DNA of 64,000 bases from CAVVEQ01 sp963804865 (GTDB taxonomy: Bacteria > Chloroflexota > Anaerolineae > Anaerolineales > Anaerolineaceae), in the NCBI GenBank assembly GCA_963804865.1, contig CAWDSH010000042.1, forward strand, positions 124,001 to 188,000. Direction: 5' to 3'. The translations under genes were made by a program, and so were the position numbers. Below, in pieces: positions 8,875 to 17,519 of the stretch. The stretch's first letter is position 1. Every line of letters begins with the position of its first letter. The notes under the pieces were generated by a model that did no database searches, was not told the DNA's origin, and worked only from the letters and a program-made list of their open reading frames with translations.

Positions 8875-9283
8875 CGAGGAGATGAAGCAAAAACTGGTTC
8901 AAACGGCTCTACAGGCGCGTCGATGGGCCTATGCGCCCTATTCTCATTACAAAGTCGGTGCCGCCCTTTTGACCAGTTCCGGCAGGATCTATGACGGGGT
9001 CAATGTTGAGAACGCCGCCTTCCCGACCACGATCTGCGCGGAAAGGGTGGCGGTTTTCAAAGCAGTTTCCGAAGGGGAACACCAATTCGAAGCCATAGCA
9101 GTTGTGACTGAAAATGGAGGCTCACCCTGCGGTTCCTGCCGCCAGGTACTGGCAGAGTTTGGCTTGAATACCCTGGTACTCATTGCCGATCATGAGGGTG
9201 TGATCAAATACGAGATGACCTTGAATGATCTGCTGCCGGATGCTTTCACCCCTTCCAAGCTGGTGCCGGGCAGCGATTCCTAG
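8867..9283 (+). CDS. cdd: Cytidine deaminase
   Basis: A 138-residue homotetrameric-type cytidine/deoxycytidine deaminase of pyrimidine salvage. The zinc and catalytic motifs are intact: CAERVA (Cys and general-acid Glu) and PCGSCRQVL (two Cys ligands). FPTTICAE and YSHYKVGAALL are typical substrate-site elements. ATG 8867 overlaps the end of glmU by 8 bp, which suggests coupled translation; longer in-frame extensions into glmU are not credible. Confidence 0.95.
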   Translation: MIDEEMKQKLVQTALQARRWAYAPYSHYKVGAALLTSSGRIYDGVNVENAAFPTTICAERVAVFKAVSEGEHQFEAIAVVTENGGSPCGSCRQVLAEFGLNTLVLIADHEGVIKYEMTLNDLLPDAFTPSKLVPGSDS

Positions 9284-9316
9284 CATATTTGCTTGTTTCT
9301 CTCTTAATATTATTAA

Positions 9317-10081
9317 ATGATATCTCGAGAAAGGTCGATCAGGGTTTCAGCAGTCATCCTGCGGCATTCCAATTATGGGGAAGCTGACAGGCTGCTCTGG
9401 CTCTTCACCCGCGAGCGCGGCAAGCTGCGTGCAATCGCCAAGGGGGTGCGAAAAATGCGCTCCCGCAAGGCAGGGCACCTCGAACCGTTCACCCATGCAT
9501 CCTTGCAGCTGGCAAAGGGTCGCGATCTTTGGATCGTCACCCAGGCAGAGACTATTGAAGCTTTTCTTTCCATCCGTGAGAACCTGGAATTGACTGCCTA
9601 CGCATTATATGTATTGGAGCTTCTCGACCGGTTCACGTATGAAGAAGGTGAATATGTATCCCTGTTTCAACTCCTTCTGGATACACTTAAGCGCGTTCAT
9701 GTTGAGGAAGATGTCTTCCTCGCGATTCGATACTACGAACTGCGCATCCTGGATCTTGTTGGATTCCGCCCGCAGCTATTTATATGTGTTGAGTGCGGCG
9801 AAACGATCCAGGCGGAGGATCAGTACTTCTCGGCGGAAAAGGGCGGAGTGCTTTGTCCGAAATGCGGTCCGGGTGCGCCTGCCACCAGGCCGGTTGCCAT
9901 TGAAACGTTAAAATATTTGCGTCACCTGCAGCGCAGCACATATAAGGAAGCAAAGCGCGCGCATCTCTCCATATCTACTCAAAGGGAGATGGAAAATTTG
10001 CTGCAGTATTACCTTACTTATTTACTCGAGCGTAACCTCAATTCACCGGAGTTCCTGAAAAGAGTTCGCCAATCATTGTAA
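9317..10081 (+). CDS. recO: DNA repair protein RecO
   Basis: RecO (254 residues) helps load RecA at gaps in the RecFOR pathway. It has the N-terminal OB fold (residues ~8-80: VSAVILRHSNYGEADRLL), a helical C-terminal domain, and a four-cysteine zinc site (CVECG ... CPKCG at ~155-180). ATG 9317 lacks a Shine-Dalgarno sequence. An AT-rich TAATAT lies 6 nt upstream, compatible with a leaderless start, though no -35 is evident. It lies 33 bp after cdd and is convergent with the next gene. Confidence 0.93.
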   Translation: MISRERSIRVSAVILRHSNYGEADRLLWLFTRERGKLRAIAKGVRKMRSRKAGHLEPFTHASLQLAKGRDLWIVTQAETIEAFLSIRENLELTAYALYVLELLDRFTYEEGEYVSLFQLLLDTLKRVHVEEDVFLAIRYYELRILDLVGFRPQLFICVECGETIQAEDQYFSAEKGGVLCPKCGPGAPATRPVAIETLKYLRHLQRSTYKEAKRAHLSISTQREMENLLQYYLTYLLERNLNSPEFLKRVRQSL

Positions 10082-10085
10082 AAAA

Positions 10086-10484
10086 TTAATTGCTGACCGT
10101 CGTGGTGATATTGAATTGGGGTGGAGCCTGTAAATGTTTCTTCACAGCGCATAATTCAGCCGTTTTGATCAAAGCCGCATGATATTGGGCCGGGAATGAG
10201 GATGGCACTTGGATTTCCAGGTCAATATTCTCCACCATTCCGGATGCTGCGCCACGATGGATACGCTGGATGATTCGAATGCCATCGGTGGGGAGGTTGC
10301 GCTGTTTGCAGAACCCCAGGACGTAGATACCCGCGCAGGTACCGATGGACGCGAGGAAAAGTGCGAAGGGAGTCGGTGCCGATCCTTCACCTCCACCCTG
10401 GGCAGGTTGATCCGTCGCCACGGTAAAGCCTTCGAAGTGTGCATCCACCCTGGCACCGCCGGGGAAATCTATGATCATTTCCAT
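10086..10484 (-). CDS. OsmC family protein
   Basis: A 132-residue OsmC/Ohr-fold protein with the two characteristic cysteines, in GTCAGIYVLGFC and AELCAVKKHL. Members of this family reduce hydroperoxides or handle thiol-reactive compounds; the exact substrate cannot be told here. ATG 10484 has a GGAG site about 9 nt upstream. It is 12 bp downstream of the MFS gene on the same strand, so probably co-transcribed with it. A second OsmC-family protein is at 62309. Confidence 0.85.
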   Translation of the reverse strand: MEMIIDFPGGARVDAHFEGFTVATDQPAQGGGEGSAPTPFALFLASIGTCAGIYVLGFCKQRNLPTDGIRIIQRIHRGAASGMVENIDLEIQVPSSFPAQYHAALIKTAELCAVKKHLQAPPQFNITTTVSN

Positions 10485-10496
10485 TTTTTATCGCTC

Positions 10497-11801
10497 CTAT
10501 GTTGTGGTAATGATTTTATCTGGTTTTTGAATTCCGATTCTTTGGCCATCATTCCAAAAGAATTTCCAATAAAAATAGATCGAAAGGCAATAAAGGACGA
10601 TCGTCAGGCCAAATGCTGGTTGAAAGCCATAATTGACTTGAATCCATCCACTGATGCTGGGACTGAATGCCCAGCCAAAATTACTGGCCATGCTTACCAG
10701 GCTGGCAACCGTTGCTCGCGCGCTGTCCTCCACGTGCTCCATGACGAACGTCTGGTAGATGGGTCCGCTCATATTCATTAAAGCCAAACGGACATAGTAA
10801 GCAGAGGCGCTCATCGCGAACCAGGGTGCAAAACCGAGCATGAAAAGAAAAGGAATGGAGAGTGCCTGGGTGATGACCACCAGCTGGATTTTTCCCCATC
10901 GTTCAGCAAGCGGTGGGGCGATCATCAAACCGATCCCCATCGCCAGTGAACCCCAGGCGAACAATGCCCCGATCACCGGGTCAGGCTGGTGATGGACCTG
11001 GCGAAAGAAAATATTCATGAACGGCATGATCAAGCCAGCCCCGATTGATGTTACCAACATGGGCAGGATCAGTTTTCCCAGTAATGCCGGTTTTTGCCGG
11101 AAGTAGCTGATCGGCGCAAATGCTGAGCGTTGAGCTTGTGTAAATTTCTTCATCTTCATCACCATCAACGGGATGGCACCCAGCGCAGATACAGCAGCGA
11201 TCGCGATCAAAGACCAACCATACGCGTTGGTATCAGTCGGTTGAAATCCAAGGTTAATCGCGAACCAGGTGGGCAAATATCCGCCGATCCAGTTTCCAAG
11301 AAAGGCAGATCCTGTTTGAAAACCTGAACTGAAACTGAAGAGATAAATGCGCTCTTTGGATGAGCTGTTCTCCATGAGAAAGGGACCCATGGTCACGCCG
11401 GCAAGGCTTTGCCCTACGCCGATCAACATATTCATCGCGTAGAAAACTGGTGATGAGCGGATTAAGGCGATCGACATTACTGCCAGGCTGACCAAAAGAT
11501 TCCCGATCAAGAGGGAACGTTTGCGTCCCAACCGGTCAGCCAGGTAACCCATGGGGAGAGCGCATAGCAGGGCTGTGAGGCTGCTTATGGTGAGCATGGT
11601 ACCAAGTTCGGCTTCGTTATACCCCTGGCTGAGAATATAGAAATTAAAAAGCAATCGGAAAACGCCCAGCGATGCACCAATGATCACCTGGGATATCAGG
11701 TAATAACGCGCATTTGGTTGGAAAGCTTGCAGATTGGCTGCGTAGGTGTGGAGTAAACGTAAGATTTTATTCAAGGATGTCTTCTCATGCAAACGGGTCA
11801 A
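10497..11801 (-). CDS. Major facilitator superfamily transporter
   Basis: A 434-residue integral membrane protein with about 12 helices. The MFS motif A equivalent GYLADRLGRKRSLLIG sits between helices 2 and 3, and a central cytoplasmic loop (~residues 205-230) splits the two halves. It is probably an exporter, but the substrate is unknown. The frame opens with a TTG codon at 11801; no in-frame ATG lies nearby, so a TTG start is likely. It forms an operon with the downstream OsmC gene and is divergent from the cyclic-nucleotide-binding gene. Confidence 0.85.
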   Translation of the reverse strand: MTRLHEKTSLNKILRLLHTYAANLQAFQPNARYYLISQVIIGASLGVFRLLFNFYILSQGYNEAELGTMLTISSLTALLCALPMGYLADRLGRKRSLLIGNLLVSLAVMSIALIRSSPVFYAMNMLIGVGQSLAGVTMGPFLMENSSSKERIYLFSFSSGFQTGSAFLGNWIGGYLPTWFAINLGFQPTDTNAYGWSLIAIAAVSALGAIPLMVMKMKKFTQAQRSAFAPISYFRQKPALLGKLILPMLVTSIGAGLIMPFMNIFFRQVHHQPDPVIGALFAWGSLAMGIGLMIAPPLAERWGKIQLVVITQALSIPFLFMLGFAPWFAMSASAYYVRLALMNMSGPIYQTFVMEHVEDSARATVASLVSMASNFGWAFSPSISGWIQVNYGFQPAFGLTIVLYCLSIYFYWKFFWNDGQRIGIQKPDKIITTT

Positions 11802-11897
11802 TTTTATTCCATTCTTTGTTTTCGCAGTAATGTCAAAGGTAATGTTTAGTCAGATATCCACAATGAGTAATGTCCCTGATTAAGGGAAATTTGCCAC

Positions 11898-11926
11898 TTC
11901 AAAGTTCGAGCAGCCTGGATTAATAT
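11898..11926 (+). promoter_or_regulatory. Candidate leaderless promoter of the cNMP-binding gene
   Basis: TTCAAA (11898-11903), a 17-bp spacer and TAATAT (11921-11926) lie 7 nt before ATG 11934. The -35 match is partial. Confidence 0.45.
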
Positions 11927-11933
11927 GCTTTTA

Positions 11934-12440
11934 ATGTTCAGACAAGACTTGATGACTCTGGAAATATTTAAGGGATTGCGCCAGGAGCAAATTGAGCTGC
12001 TTAGCCCACTGGTCGATCTCACGAGTTTCACTGATAACCAGGTCATTTTTGATCAAGGACAGAACGCTGATTACTTGTATATTTTAAAAGACGGTGAGGT
12101 TGAGATTCGTTATAAACCTTATGATGGACCTCACCTTACTGTCGCTCGGATCCTTGCGGGGGGTGTTTTTGGATGGTCAGCTGCCTTGCATCATGAATGT
12201 TACACATCAGCAGCAGTTTCCACGTGTAAATGTTCGGCGTTACGGATTACTGGAGAAAAGCTGCAACAGCTTTGTGAAGCACATCCTGAAACTGGTGTTA
12301 TCATATTGGAAAGATTGGCAGAAGTAATCTCTGAAAGATTACATGCGACACACGAGCAGGTGCTGAAATTGCTTAGCGGCAGGTTGGGTCCTGATCTGCC
12401 CAACCAGAAGGGAATTATTGAAAATGATTGCACAAAGTAG
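11934..12440 (+). CDS. Cyclic nucleotide-binding domain protein without DNA-binding domain
   Basis: 168 residues from ATG 11934 form essentially one cNMP-binding (CRP-type) beta-roll: FKGLRQEQIELLSPLVDLTSFTDNQVIFDQGQ... with the phosphate-binding-cassette region near GGVFGWSAAL. The canonical Arg/Glu pair of cAMP-binding proteins is not obvious, so ligand binding is uncertain. The C-terminal helix (ERLHATHEQVLKLL) is where a helix-turn-helix would normally follow, but the protein ends there. Starts at 11925 and 11952 are alternatives. It overlaps the NifU-like gene by 17 bp. Confidence 0.75.
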   Translation: MFRQDLMTLEIFKGLRQEQIELLSPLVDLTSFTDNQVIFDQGQNADYLYILKDGEVEIRYKPYDGPHLTVARILAGGVFGWSAALHHECYTSAAVSTCKCSALRITGEKLQQLCEAHPETGVIILERLAEVISERLHATHEQVLKLLSGRLGPDLPNQKGIIENDCTK

Positions 12441-12669
12441 CCAGTTCTCGACCATCGAACAAATCAAAGGTCTGATCGAACAGCTGAATGCTTATATTGA
12501 AAACTACCACGGCGGCTCTGTTGAATTCATTTCATTTGATGGGAATGTTGTCAAAGTTCGCTTGGGAGGAGCCTGCCTTGGGTGCCCGCTTTCGCCCACC
12601 ACTTTAAAGGGATGGGTGGAAGGCACCATTCGGCAATTCTTTCCCGAAATTGAGGTCGAAGAAGGTTAA
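12424..12669 (+). CDS. NifU-like C-terminal domain protein (Fe-S scaffold/carrier)
   Basis: An 81-residue single-domain Nfu-type protein: IEQLNAYIENYHGGSVEFISF followed by GGACLGCPLSPTTLK. The CxxC pair binds a labile Fe-S cluster, passed to client proteins. The size is typical of stand-alone Nfu domains. ATG 12424 lies inside the end of the upstream gene (17-bp overlap), so translation is coupled. No isc/suf genes are next to it; clients cannot be inferred. Confidence 0.88.
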   Translation: MIAQSSQFSTIEQIKGLIEQLNAYIENYHGGSVEFISFDGNVVKVRLGGACLGCPLSPTTLKGWVEGTIRQFFPEIEVEEG

Positions 12670-12691
12670 CGCTCCATGCCCCAATCATCAC

Positions 12692-12714
12692 GAGGCAGCC
12701 TATGTGGTTGCCTC
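12692..12714 (+). terminator. Possible weak terminator hairpin
   Basis: GAGGCAGCC pairs with GGTTGCCTC (one G.U) around a 5-nt loop, followed by an interrupted T-rich stretch. It lies in the 105-bp gap before the chelatase gene. Confidence 0.4.
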
Positions 12715-12775
12715 TGATTATTTCTGGTGGTAAACTTACCAGACCGATTTTAAAAATAACAAGGAAATTCCAAAT

Positions 12776-13879
12776 ATGCCTGTGATTTATCCTTTTACCG
12801 CCATCGTTGGTCAGGATCGTATGCGACGGGCGTTGGTTCTGAATGCAGTCGATCCCCGCATCGGTGGTGTACTCATTCGCGGTGAGCGCGGAACGGCCAA
12901 ATCCACAGCAGCGCGTGCCCTTGCAGCACTTTTGCCCAATGTCAAAGTGGTAAGTGATTGCCGTTTTGGCTGTGATCCCGATACGCCTTCCACTTGGTGC
13001 ACCGAATGCCGCGAAAGGGTTGCGCAAGGAGAGAAATTACCGGTTTCCAGCAAGCATACTTCCTTCATTAACTTACCAGTTTCAGCAACAGAAGATCGGG
13101 TGGTCGGCACCCTGGATATTGAAAAAGCGATCCAAAAAGGAGAACGGCATTTTGAGCCTGGTGTGCTGGCGGCTGCCAACCGTGGTTTGCTTTATATCGA
13201 CGAAGTGAACTTGTTGGACGATCACGTGGTGGATATCCTGCTTGATTCGGCAGCCATGGGCATGAACATCGTTGAGCGTGAAGGCATCAGTTTCACTCAC
13301 CCTGCCCGATTCATTTTGGTTGGTACGATGAACCCCGAAGAGGGAGATCTTCGACCGCAGCTTTTGGATCGATTCGCGCTTTCAGTTGATATTCAAGGTA
13401 TCCGCAATCCCCGCGAACGCATGCAGATCATGGAGAGAAACGTAGCATTTGAACGCGATGCAGAGAATTTCCGTCAAAGCTGGATCGATAAGGAAAGCGA
13501 GATCTCCGAGAAGATCGAGAAAGCCCGCCTGTTGGTGGATAAGGTTACCTATTCCAAGCGAGACATGCTTTCAATCGCATCTCTCACCGCATCCCTGAAC
13601 GTGGAAGGTCATCGCGCGGACCTGGTGATCCTGAAGACTGCCCGGGCGCATGCAGCGTTTGAGGGTCGGCAGGAGATCAATGATCGCGATATTGCCATTG
13701 CTGCAGAGCTGGCATTACCGCACCGCATCAAGCGGGGACCCTTCCAGGATTCCGAAGTCAGTCTCGAAGAACTCGCTGAGCGAATCGATGCCCTGCAGGG
13801 TGCCACTGAGGGTGAGGATGCCGAGTGTACTTCCGAGCCTTCAGAATCGGCAGAGGAAAAACCCTCCCCAAAAGTATGA
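12776..13879 (+). CDS. Magnesium/cobalt chelatase-type AAA+ ATPase (ChlI/BchI-like)
   Basis: 367 residues of the Mg-chelatase I family. Residues ~3-10 read YPFTAIVGQ, Walker A is GERGTAKST (~38-46), a Cys-containing insertion follows (CRFGCDP ... WCTECRE) as in many ChlI proteins, Walker B is LLYIDEVNLL, and the arginine-finger region is GDLRPQLLDRFA. Such ATPases drive metal insertion into porphyrin or corrin rings together with a VWA partner, which is the next gene (ATGA overlap). No large chelatase subunit (ChlH/CobN) is in the window, so the metal and tetrapyrrole are unknown; a chaperone-like MoxR role is also possible. Confidence 0.85.
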   Translation: MPVIYPFTAIVGQDRMRRALVLNAVDPRIGGVLIRGERGTAKSTAARALAALLPNVKVVSDCRFGCDPDTPSTWCTECRERVAQGEKLPVSSKHTSFINLPVSATEDRVVGTLDIEKAIQKGERHFEPGVLAAANRGLLYIDEVNLLDDHVVDILLDSAAMGMNIVEREGISFTHPARFILVGTMNPEEGDLRPQLLDRFALSVDIQGIRNPRERMQIMERNVAFERDAENFRQSWIDKESEISEKIEKARLLVDKVTYSKRDMLSIASLTASLNVEGHRADLVILKTARAHAAFEGRQEINDRDIAIAAELALPHRIKRGPFQDSEVSLEELAERIDALQGATEGEDAECTSEPSESAEEKPSPKV

Positions 13880-14856
13880 CCCCGGGCGGGGAAGGCGAAC
13901 CTCAGCCCGAACAAGATCGCGTGGATGTTGACCCCAAAAATGTGTTCAACCAGCAGAGTGCCAACTGGTGGGATGGGGGTCAGAAAGTGCATGCCGGTCA
14001 GGAATTCTCCCCCCGCAGGTTGGATACCCCATTGGATAAGATCATGCGCTCTCAATCCGGGCGCCGTTCACGCACCCGGACTGAGCTAAAACGCGGCCGC
14101 TATATCCAGGCTCGACCATCTGCAGGTGATCCTTATGACCTTGCATTGGATGCCACCCTGCGTGCGGCAGCCCCATTTCAAAAAGAACGCCACCGAAAAC
14201 AAGTCAAAACTGCTTTTGTCGTACGATCTGGCGATTACATGCGGAAGGTACGTGTAAGGAAGGCAGCCAATTTAATCCTTTTTCTCGTGGACGCTTCCTG
14301 GTCGATGGCAGTGGCAGAACGCATGGCAGCCACCAAGGGTGCCATTCTTTCTCTTCTTACGGATGCTTATCAAAGGCGCGACAGGGTTGGCCTGATCGTC
14401 TTCCAAAAAGATCGTGCCACTCTAGTATTGCGACCGACCAATTCTGTCCTCCTTGCGAAAACTGCGTTATCCGATATACCGGTTGGTGGTAAAACACCGC
14501 TATCGGGTGGATTACAGATGGCTTATGAAATCCTGCGGCGTGAACGTATGCTGCATCCGGATGTGATGCCGCTTTTGATCGTGCTGACGGATGGTGCAGG
14601 CAATGTCTCCATGGGCCAAAAGGCACCCCAGGAGGAAGCGCACGAAATCGCAGATAAGATTGCAGAGGAACACATTCACAGCGTGGTCATTAATATGGAG
14701 CATGCCGCTTTTGATCAAGGACTGGCACAAGCGTTGGCAGAGCATTTAAATTGTCCCTGTTACACCATCACCGATTTACGAGCTGAAAATTTGTATCTTA
14801 CCGTGCGCAAAGAAATGCAGCAGGCACATCCATCCCCCTTCGAGCTCAAGCGCTGA
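13876..14856 (+). CDS. VWA domain protein, chelatase subunit D-like partner
   Basis: 326 residues: a charged, Pro/Gln-rich N-terminal linker (~1-115) like the middle of ChlD proteins, then a von Willebrand A domain with a full MIDAS (DASWS, the Thr in GKTPLSGG, and LTDGAGN). ChlD normally also carries an inactive AAA domain; here that half is absent, so the two genes together equal one fused ChlI-ChlD-type chelatase. The start ATG 13876 overlaps the upstream stop (ATGA), so translation is coupled. The VWA domain should bind the AAA+ ring and the metal-inserting subunit. Confidence 0.85.
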   Translation: MTPGGEGEPQPEQDRVDVDPKNVFNQQSANWWDGGQKVHAGQEFSPRRLDTPLDKIMRSQSGRRSRTRTELKRGRYIQARPSAGDPYDLALDATLRAAAPFQKERHRKQVKTAFVVRSGDYMRKVRVRKAANLILFLVDASWSMAVAERMAATKGAILSLLTDAYQRRDRVGLIVFQKDRATLVLRPTNSVLLAKTALSDIPVGGKTPLSGGLQMAYEILRRERMLHPDVMPLLIVLTDGAGNVSMGQKAPQEEAHEIADKIAEEHIHSVVINMEHAAFDQGLAQALAEHLNCPCYTITDLRAENLYLTVRKEMQQAHPSPFELKR

Positions 14857-14889
14857 TTTCGAGTTGGGTTTTATGATAAACTAAACGGG

Positions 14890-15315
14890 ATGAACTTCCA
14901 GGCAGTATGGTCGACCCGGCGGGGGAGGATACGCATTATTCTCATGGGAATCATCCTGGCCACGATACCATTCTATTGCCTGGGATTTGCGATCATTATT
15001 TCCAGGGAAAATGCCCAGGAAAAAACAACCTTCACACCTGAATGGTCAGCAACCCCCACAAAATTTTTTACCGTCACATCAACTCCACCTACTTTGGTTT
15101 ACTTTCCTTCCTCCACCATTACTCGAACACCCACAATTACTATTTCTCCGTCGGTGACCCGTACTTTTGTTTTGCCACCGACTTCCACTCCGACAATTAC
15201 ACCGACATCAACCGATATTCCGACTCTTGAACCAACCATTACGGATACGATTACTATGGCACCAACCGATACAGAAACGATGATACCTACTGTGGAATTT
15301 ACTCCAACACCTTAA
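14890..15315 (+). CDS. Membrane-anchored Thr/Pro-rich protein, unknown function
   Basis: 141 residues: a basic N-terminus (STRRGRIR), one membrane helix (~15-38), then a ~95-residue low-complexity tail of Thr, Pro and Ser (TPTSTDIPTLEPT-type repeats). The orientation rule puts the tail outside. Such tails are typical wall-spanning or O-glycosylated stalks. TATGAT/TAAACT sequences end 7-12 nt before ATG 14890, and no Shine-Dalgarno is visible. No functional domain is recognised; it ends 16 bp before the M42 cluster. Confidence 0.6.
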   Translation: MNFQAVWSTRRGRIRIILMGIILATIPFYCLGFAIIISRENAQEKTTFTPEWSATPTKFFTVTSTPPTLVYFPSSTITRTPTITISPSVTRTFVLPPTSTPTITPTSTDIPTLEPTITDTITMAPTDTETMIPTVEFTPTP

Positions 15316-15331
15316 GGATGAATAAATTTCG

Positions 15332-16397
15332 ATGATCGATATCAAAGCGCATTTGAAGGAGCTTGTCAGTCAGCCCGGCCTTTCCGGAAACGAGGAACCC
15401 GTTCGCAGGGTGATCGCGGGAACCTGGCGACCATTGGTCGATGAATTATCCACCAGCAGGGTGGGAAGCCTGCATGGCTTACGCAGGGGTAAAGGCAAGG
15501 AACCACGACACCGCATTCTCCTGGCTGCCCATATGGACGCCATCGGGATGATGGTCACGACCATTGTGGATGGATTTTTACGCATCACAGAGGTGGGTGG
15601 TGTTGATCCACGCATCCTTCCGGGCCAGCAGGTGATCATTCATGGTCAGGCGCGACCTGCCGGGTGTGATCAACCAGGTGCCGGATCGCTTGATGCCTGC
15701 CAATCGCAGTGGCGAGCCGCCACGCCTGGGAGATCTGTTGGTGGATACCGGTTTACTGGAAAATGACGTTACAAAATTGGTGAGACCCGGTGACCTTGTA
15801 TCCTTTGCCCAGCATCCCATCGAGCTTTCCAACGACATGCTTTCGGGGCATACACTGGATAATCGAGCATCTGTGGCGGCTTTGACCGCCTGCCTTCAGG
15901 AATTGCAGCATATTGAGCACGATTGGGATGTGTGGGCAGTGGCGACCACCCAGGAGGAGGAAAGTTACGCAGGGGCTTATACCTCACCGTTTGTGATCAA
16001 GCCTGATATTGCCATTGCCATCGATGTGACCTTTGCCAGGGGTCCAGGGGCGTCGGATTTCCGGACGCATCAACCAGATAAAGGACCAACCATCGGCCTG
16101 GGACCCAACGTTCACACTGCACTGCACAAGCACATGAAGACCCTGGCTGATGACCTGGATATCCCATCCCAATTGGAAGTCATGCCGCGTCATTCCGGGA
16201 CAGATGCATTTGCCATGCAGGTTGTCGCTGAAGGCATTCCAACGCTGGTAATTGGTATTCCGTTGCGCTATATGCACACACCTGTGGAATCTGTGGTGGT
16301 TAAGGATATCGACCGCACCGGGCACCTGCTTGCCGAGTTCATCGCCAGGTTGGATCCGGACTATATGAATAAAATTCAATGGGATCAGCCATCATGA
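15332..16397 (+). pseudogene. M42 family aminopeptidase, copy 1, interrupted by a frameshift
   Basis: Two overlapping frames together encode one ~354-residue M42 (glutamyl aminopeptidase/endoglucanase-family) metallopeptidase. The first part (from 15332) carries AAHMDAIGMM and runs to about IIHG; the rest, from ~15650, continues RRDLPGVINQV in the +1 frame. One extra base near 15645-15650 explains the break. Metal and catalytic motifs are otherwise intact: HTLDNR, TTQEEE, AIDVT, SGTDAF, RYMHTP. The lack of other damage means a recent mutation or a sequencing error. It is the first of three tandem M42 genes; its stop overlaps copy 2 (ATGA at 16394). Confidence 0.8.
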
Positions 16398-17482
16398 GCG
16401 AATCCAGGAATTCCTCTACCAAAAAAATTACGATCGGTAAATCCCAACTTGCCTTATTGGAAAGACTATCAAACGCGGTTGCGGTATCAGGTGATGAAGG
16501 TGAAGTGCGCTCAATAATCCTGGAACAAGTAAAACCTGTCGCCGATGAGGTTAAAGTCGATTCCATTGGGAATGTACTGGCAATTCGTAAATCCGCGCGG
16601 AAGAATGCGTTGAAGGTTATGATCGCTTCACACATGGACGAGGTAGGGTTCATGCTTGTCCAAAGTGATGACGACAATTTATACCAATTTGCCGTTGTTG
16701 GAGGGATCGATATCCGGCAGCTGCCCGCCAAACCAGTACTTATTGGAAAAGATCATCTACCCGGCGTGATCGGAGCAAAACCCATCCATCTTCAGGAGGA
16801 AGACGAAGGCAAGCGGAAGATCGCCCTGGAAGCGATGCGCATTGACTTCGGCCTCGAAAAACCTTCATTAAAAATAGGTGACCGGGGGAGTTTTGCGACA
16901 ACCTTTAAACAAGTAGGACCCAGCCTGGTGGGCAAGGCGCTGGATAACCGCATGGGTGTTGCGTTGTTGATCGAGATTTTAAAGAATGCACCCGCTCATA
17001 TTGAGCTTCAGGCTGCCTTCACCGTACAGGAGGAGGTCGGATTACGGGGAGCCAGGGTGGCGGCATATGCTTTCAACCCGGACCTGGCGATAGCACTAGA
17101 TTCAACGCCCGCATTTGATTTTCCTGCCTGGGATGGAGAGGAAAATGTGGTTTTCAATACCCGCCTGGGCATGGGTCCGGCAATTTATCTTTCTGATTCG
17201 GGCACGTTATCCGATCCCCGCCTCGTACGCTATCTTATCGGAATTGGCGAGAAGCATAAAATCCCGTTCCAGTTCAGGCAGCCGGGAGGTGGAGGGACTG
17301 ATGCGGGCGCCATTCATAAGCAGCATGCTGGGATCCCGAGCATTTCCATTAGTATTCCACACCGCTATACCCATTCGGCGGTCTCAATTGCAAGATTCTC
17401 TGATTGGCAAAATACATACGCGTTAATCATGAGTGCCTTGAATGACATTCATCCATCCATTTTAAAGAATGATCGACAATGA
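16394..17482 (+). CDS. M42 family aminopeptidase, copy 2
   Basis: 362 residues. M42 enzymes form large tetrahedral dodecamers with two metal ions and trim peptides in the cytosol. Ligand and catalytic motifs are present: ASHMDEVGFM, KALDNRMG, VQEEVGLRGA, ALDST, GGTDAGAIH and PHRYTHS. The start ATG 16394 overlaps the end of copy 1; an in-frame ATG at 16379 is less likely. Copies 1-3 differ substantially, so this is an old tandem family, presumably with different peptide preferences. The sequence start of copy 3 lies just downstream. Confidence 0.9.
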   Translation: MSESRNSSTKKITIGKSQLALLERLSNAVAVSGDEGEVRSIILEQVKPVADEVKVDSIGNVLAIRKSARKNALKVMIASHMDEVGFMLVQSDDDNLYQFAVVGGIDIRQLPAKPVLIGKDHLPGVIGAKPIHLQEEDEGKRKIALEAMRIDFGLEKPSLKIGDRGSFATTFKQVGPSLVGKALDNRMGVALLIEILKNAPAHIELQAAFTVQEEVGLRGARVAAYAFNPDLAIALDSTPAFDFPAWDGEENVVFNTRLGMGPAIYLSDSGTLSDPRLVRYLIGIGEKHKIPFQFRQPGGGGTDAGAIHKQHAGIPSISISIPHRYTHSAVSIARFSDWQNTYALIMSALNDIHPSILKNDRQ

Positions 17483-17519
17483 AATTAATTTCTCAAGATA
17501 TTTTTACAGGGAGTATTTC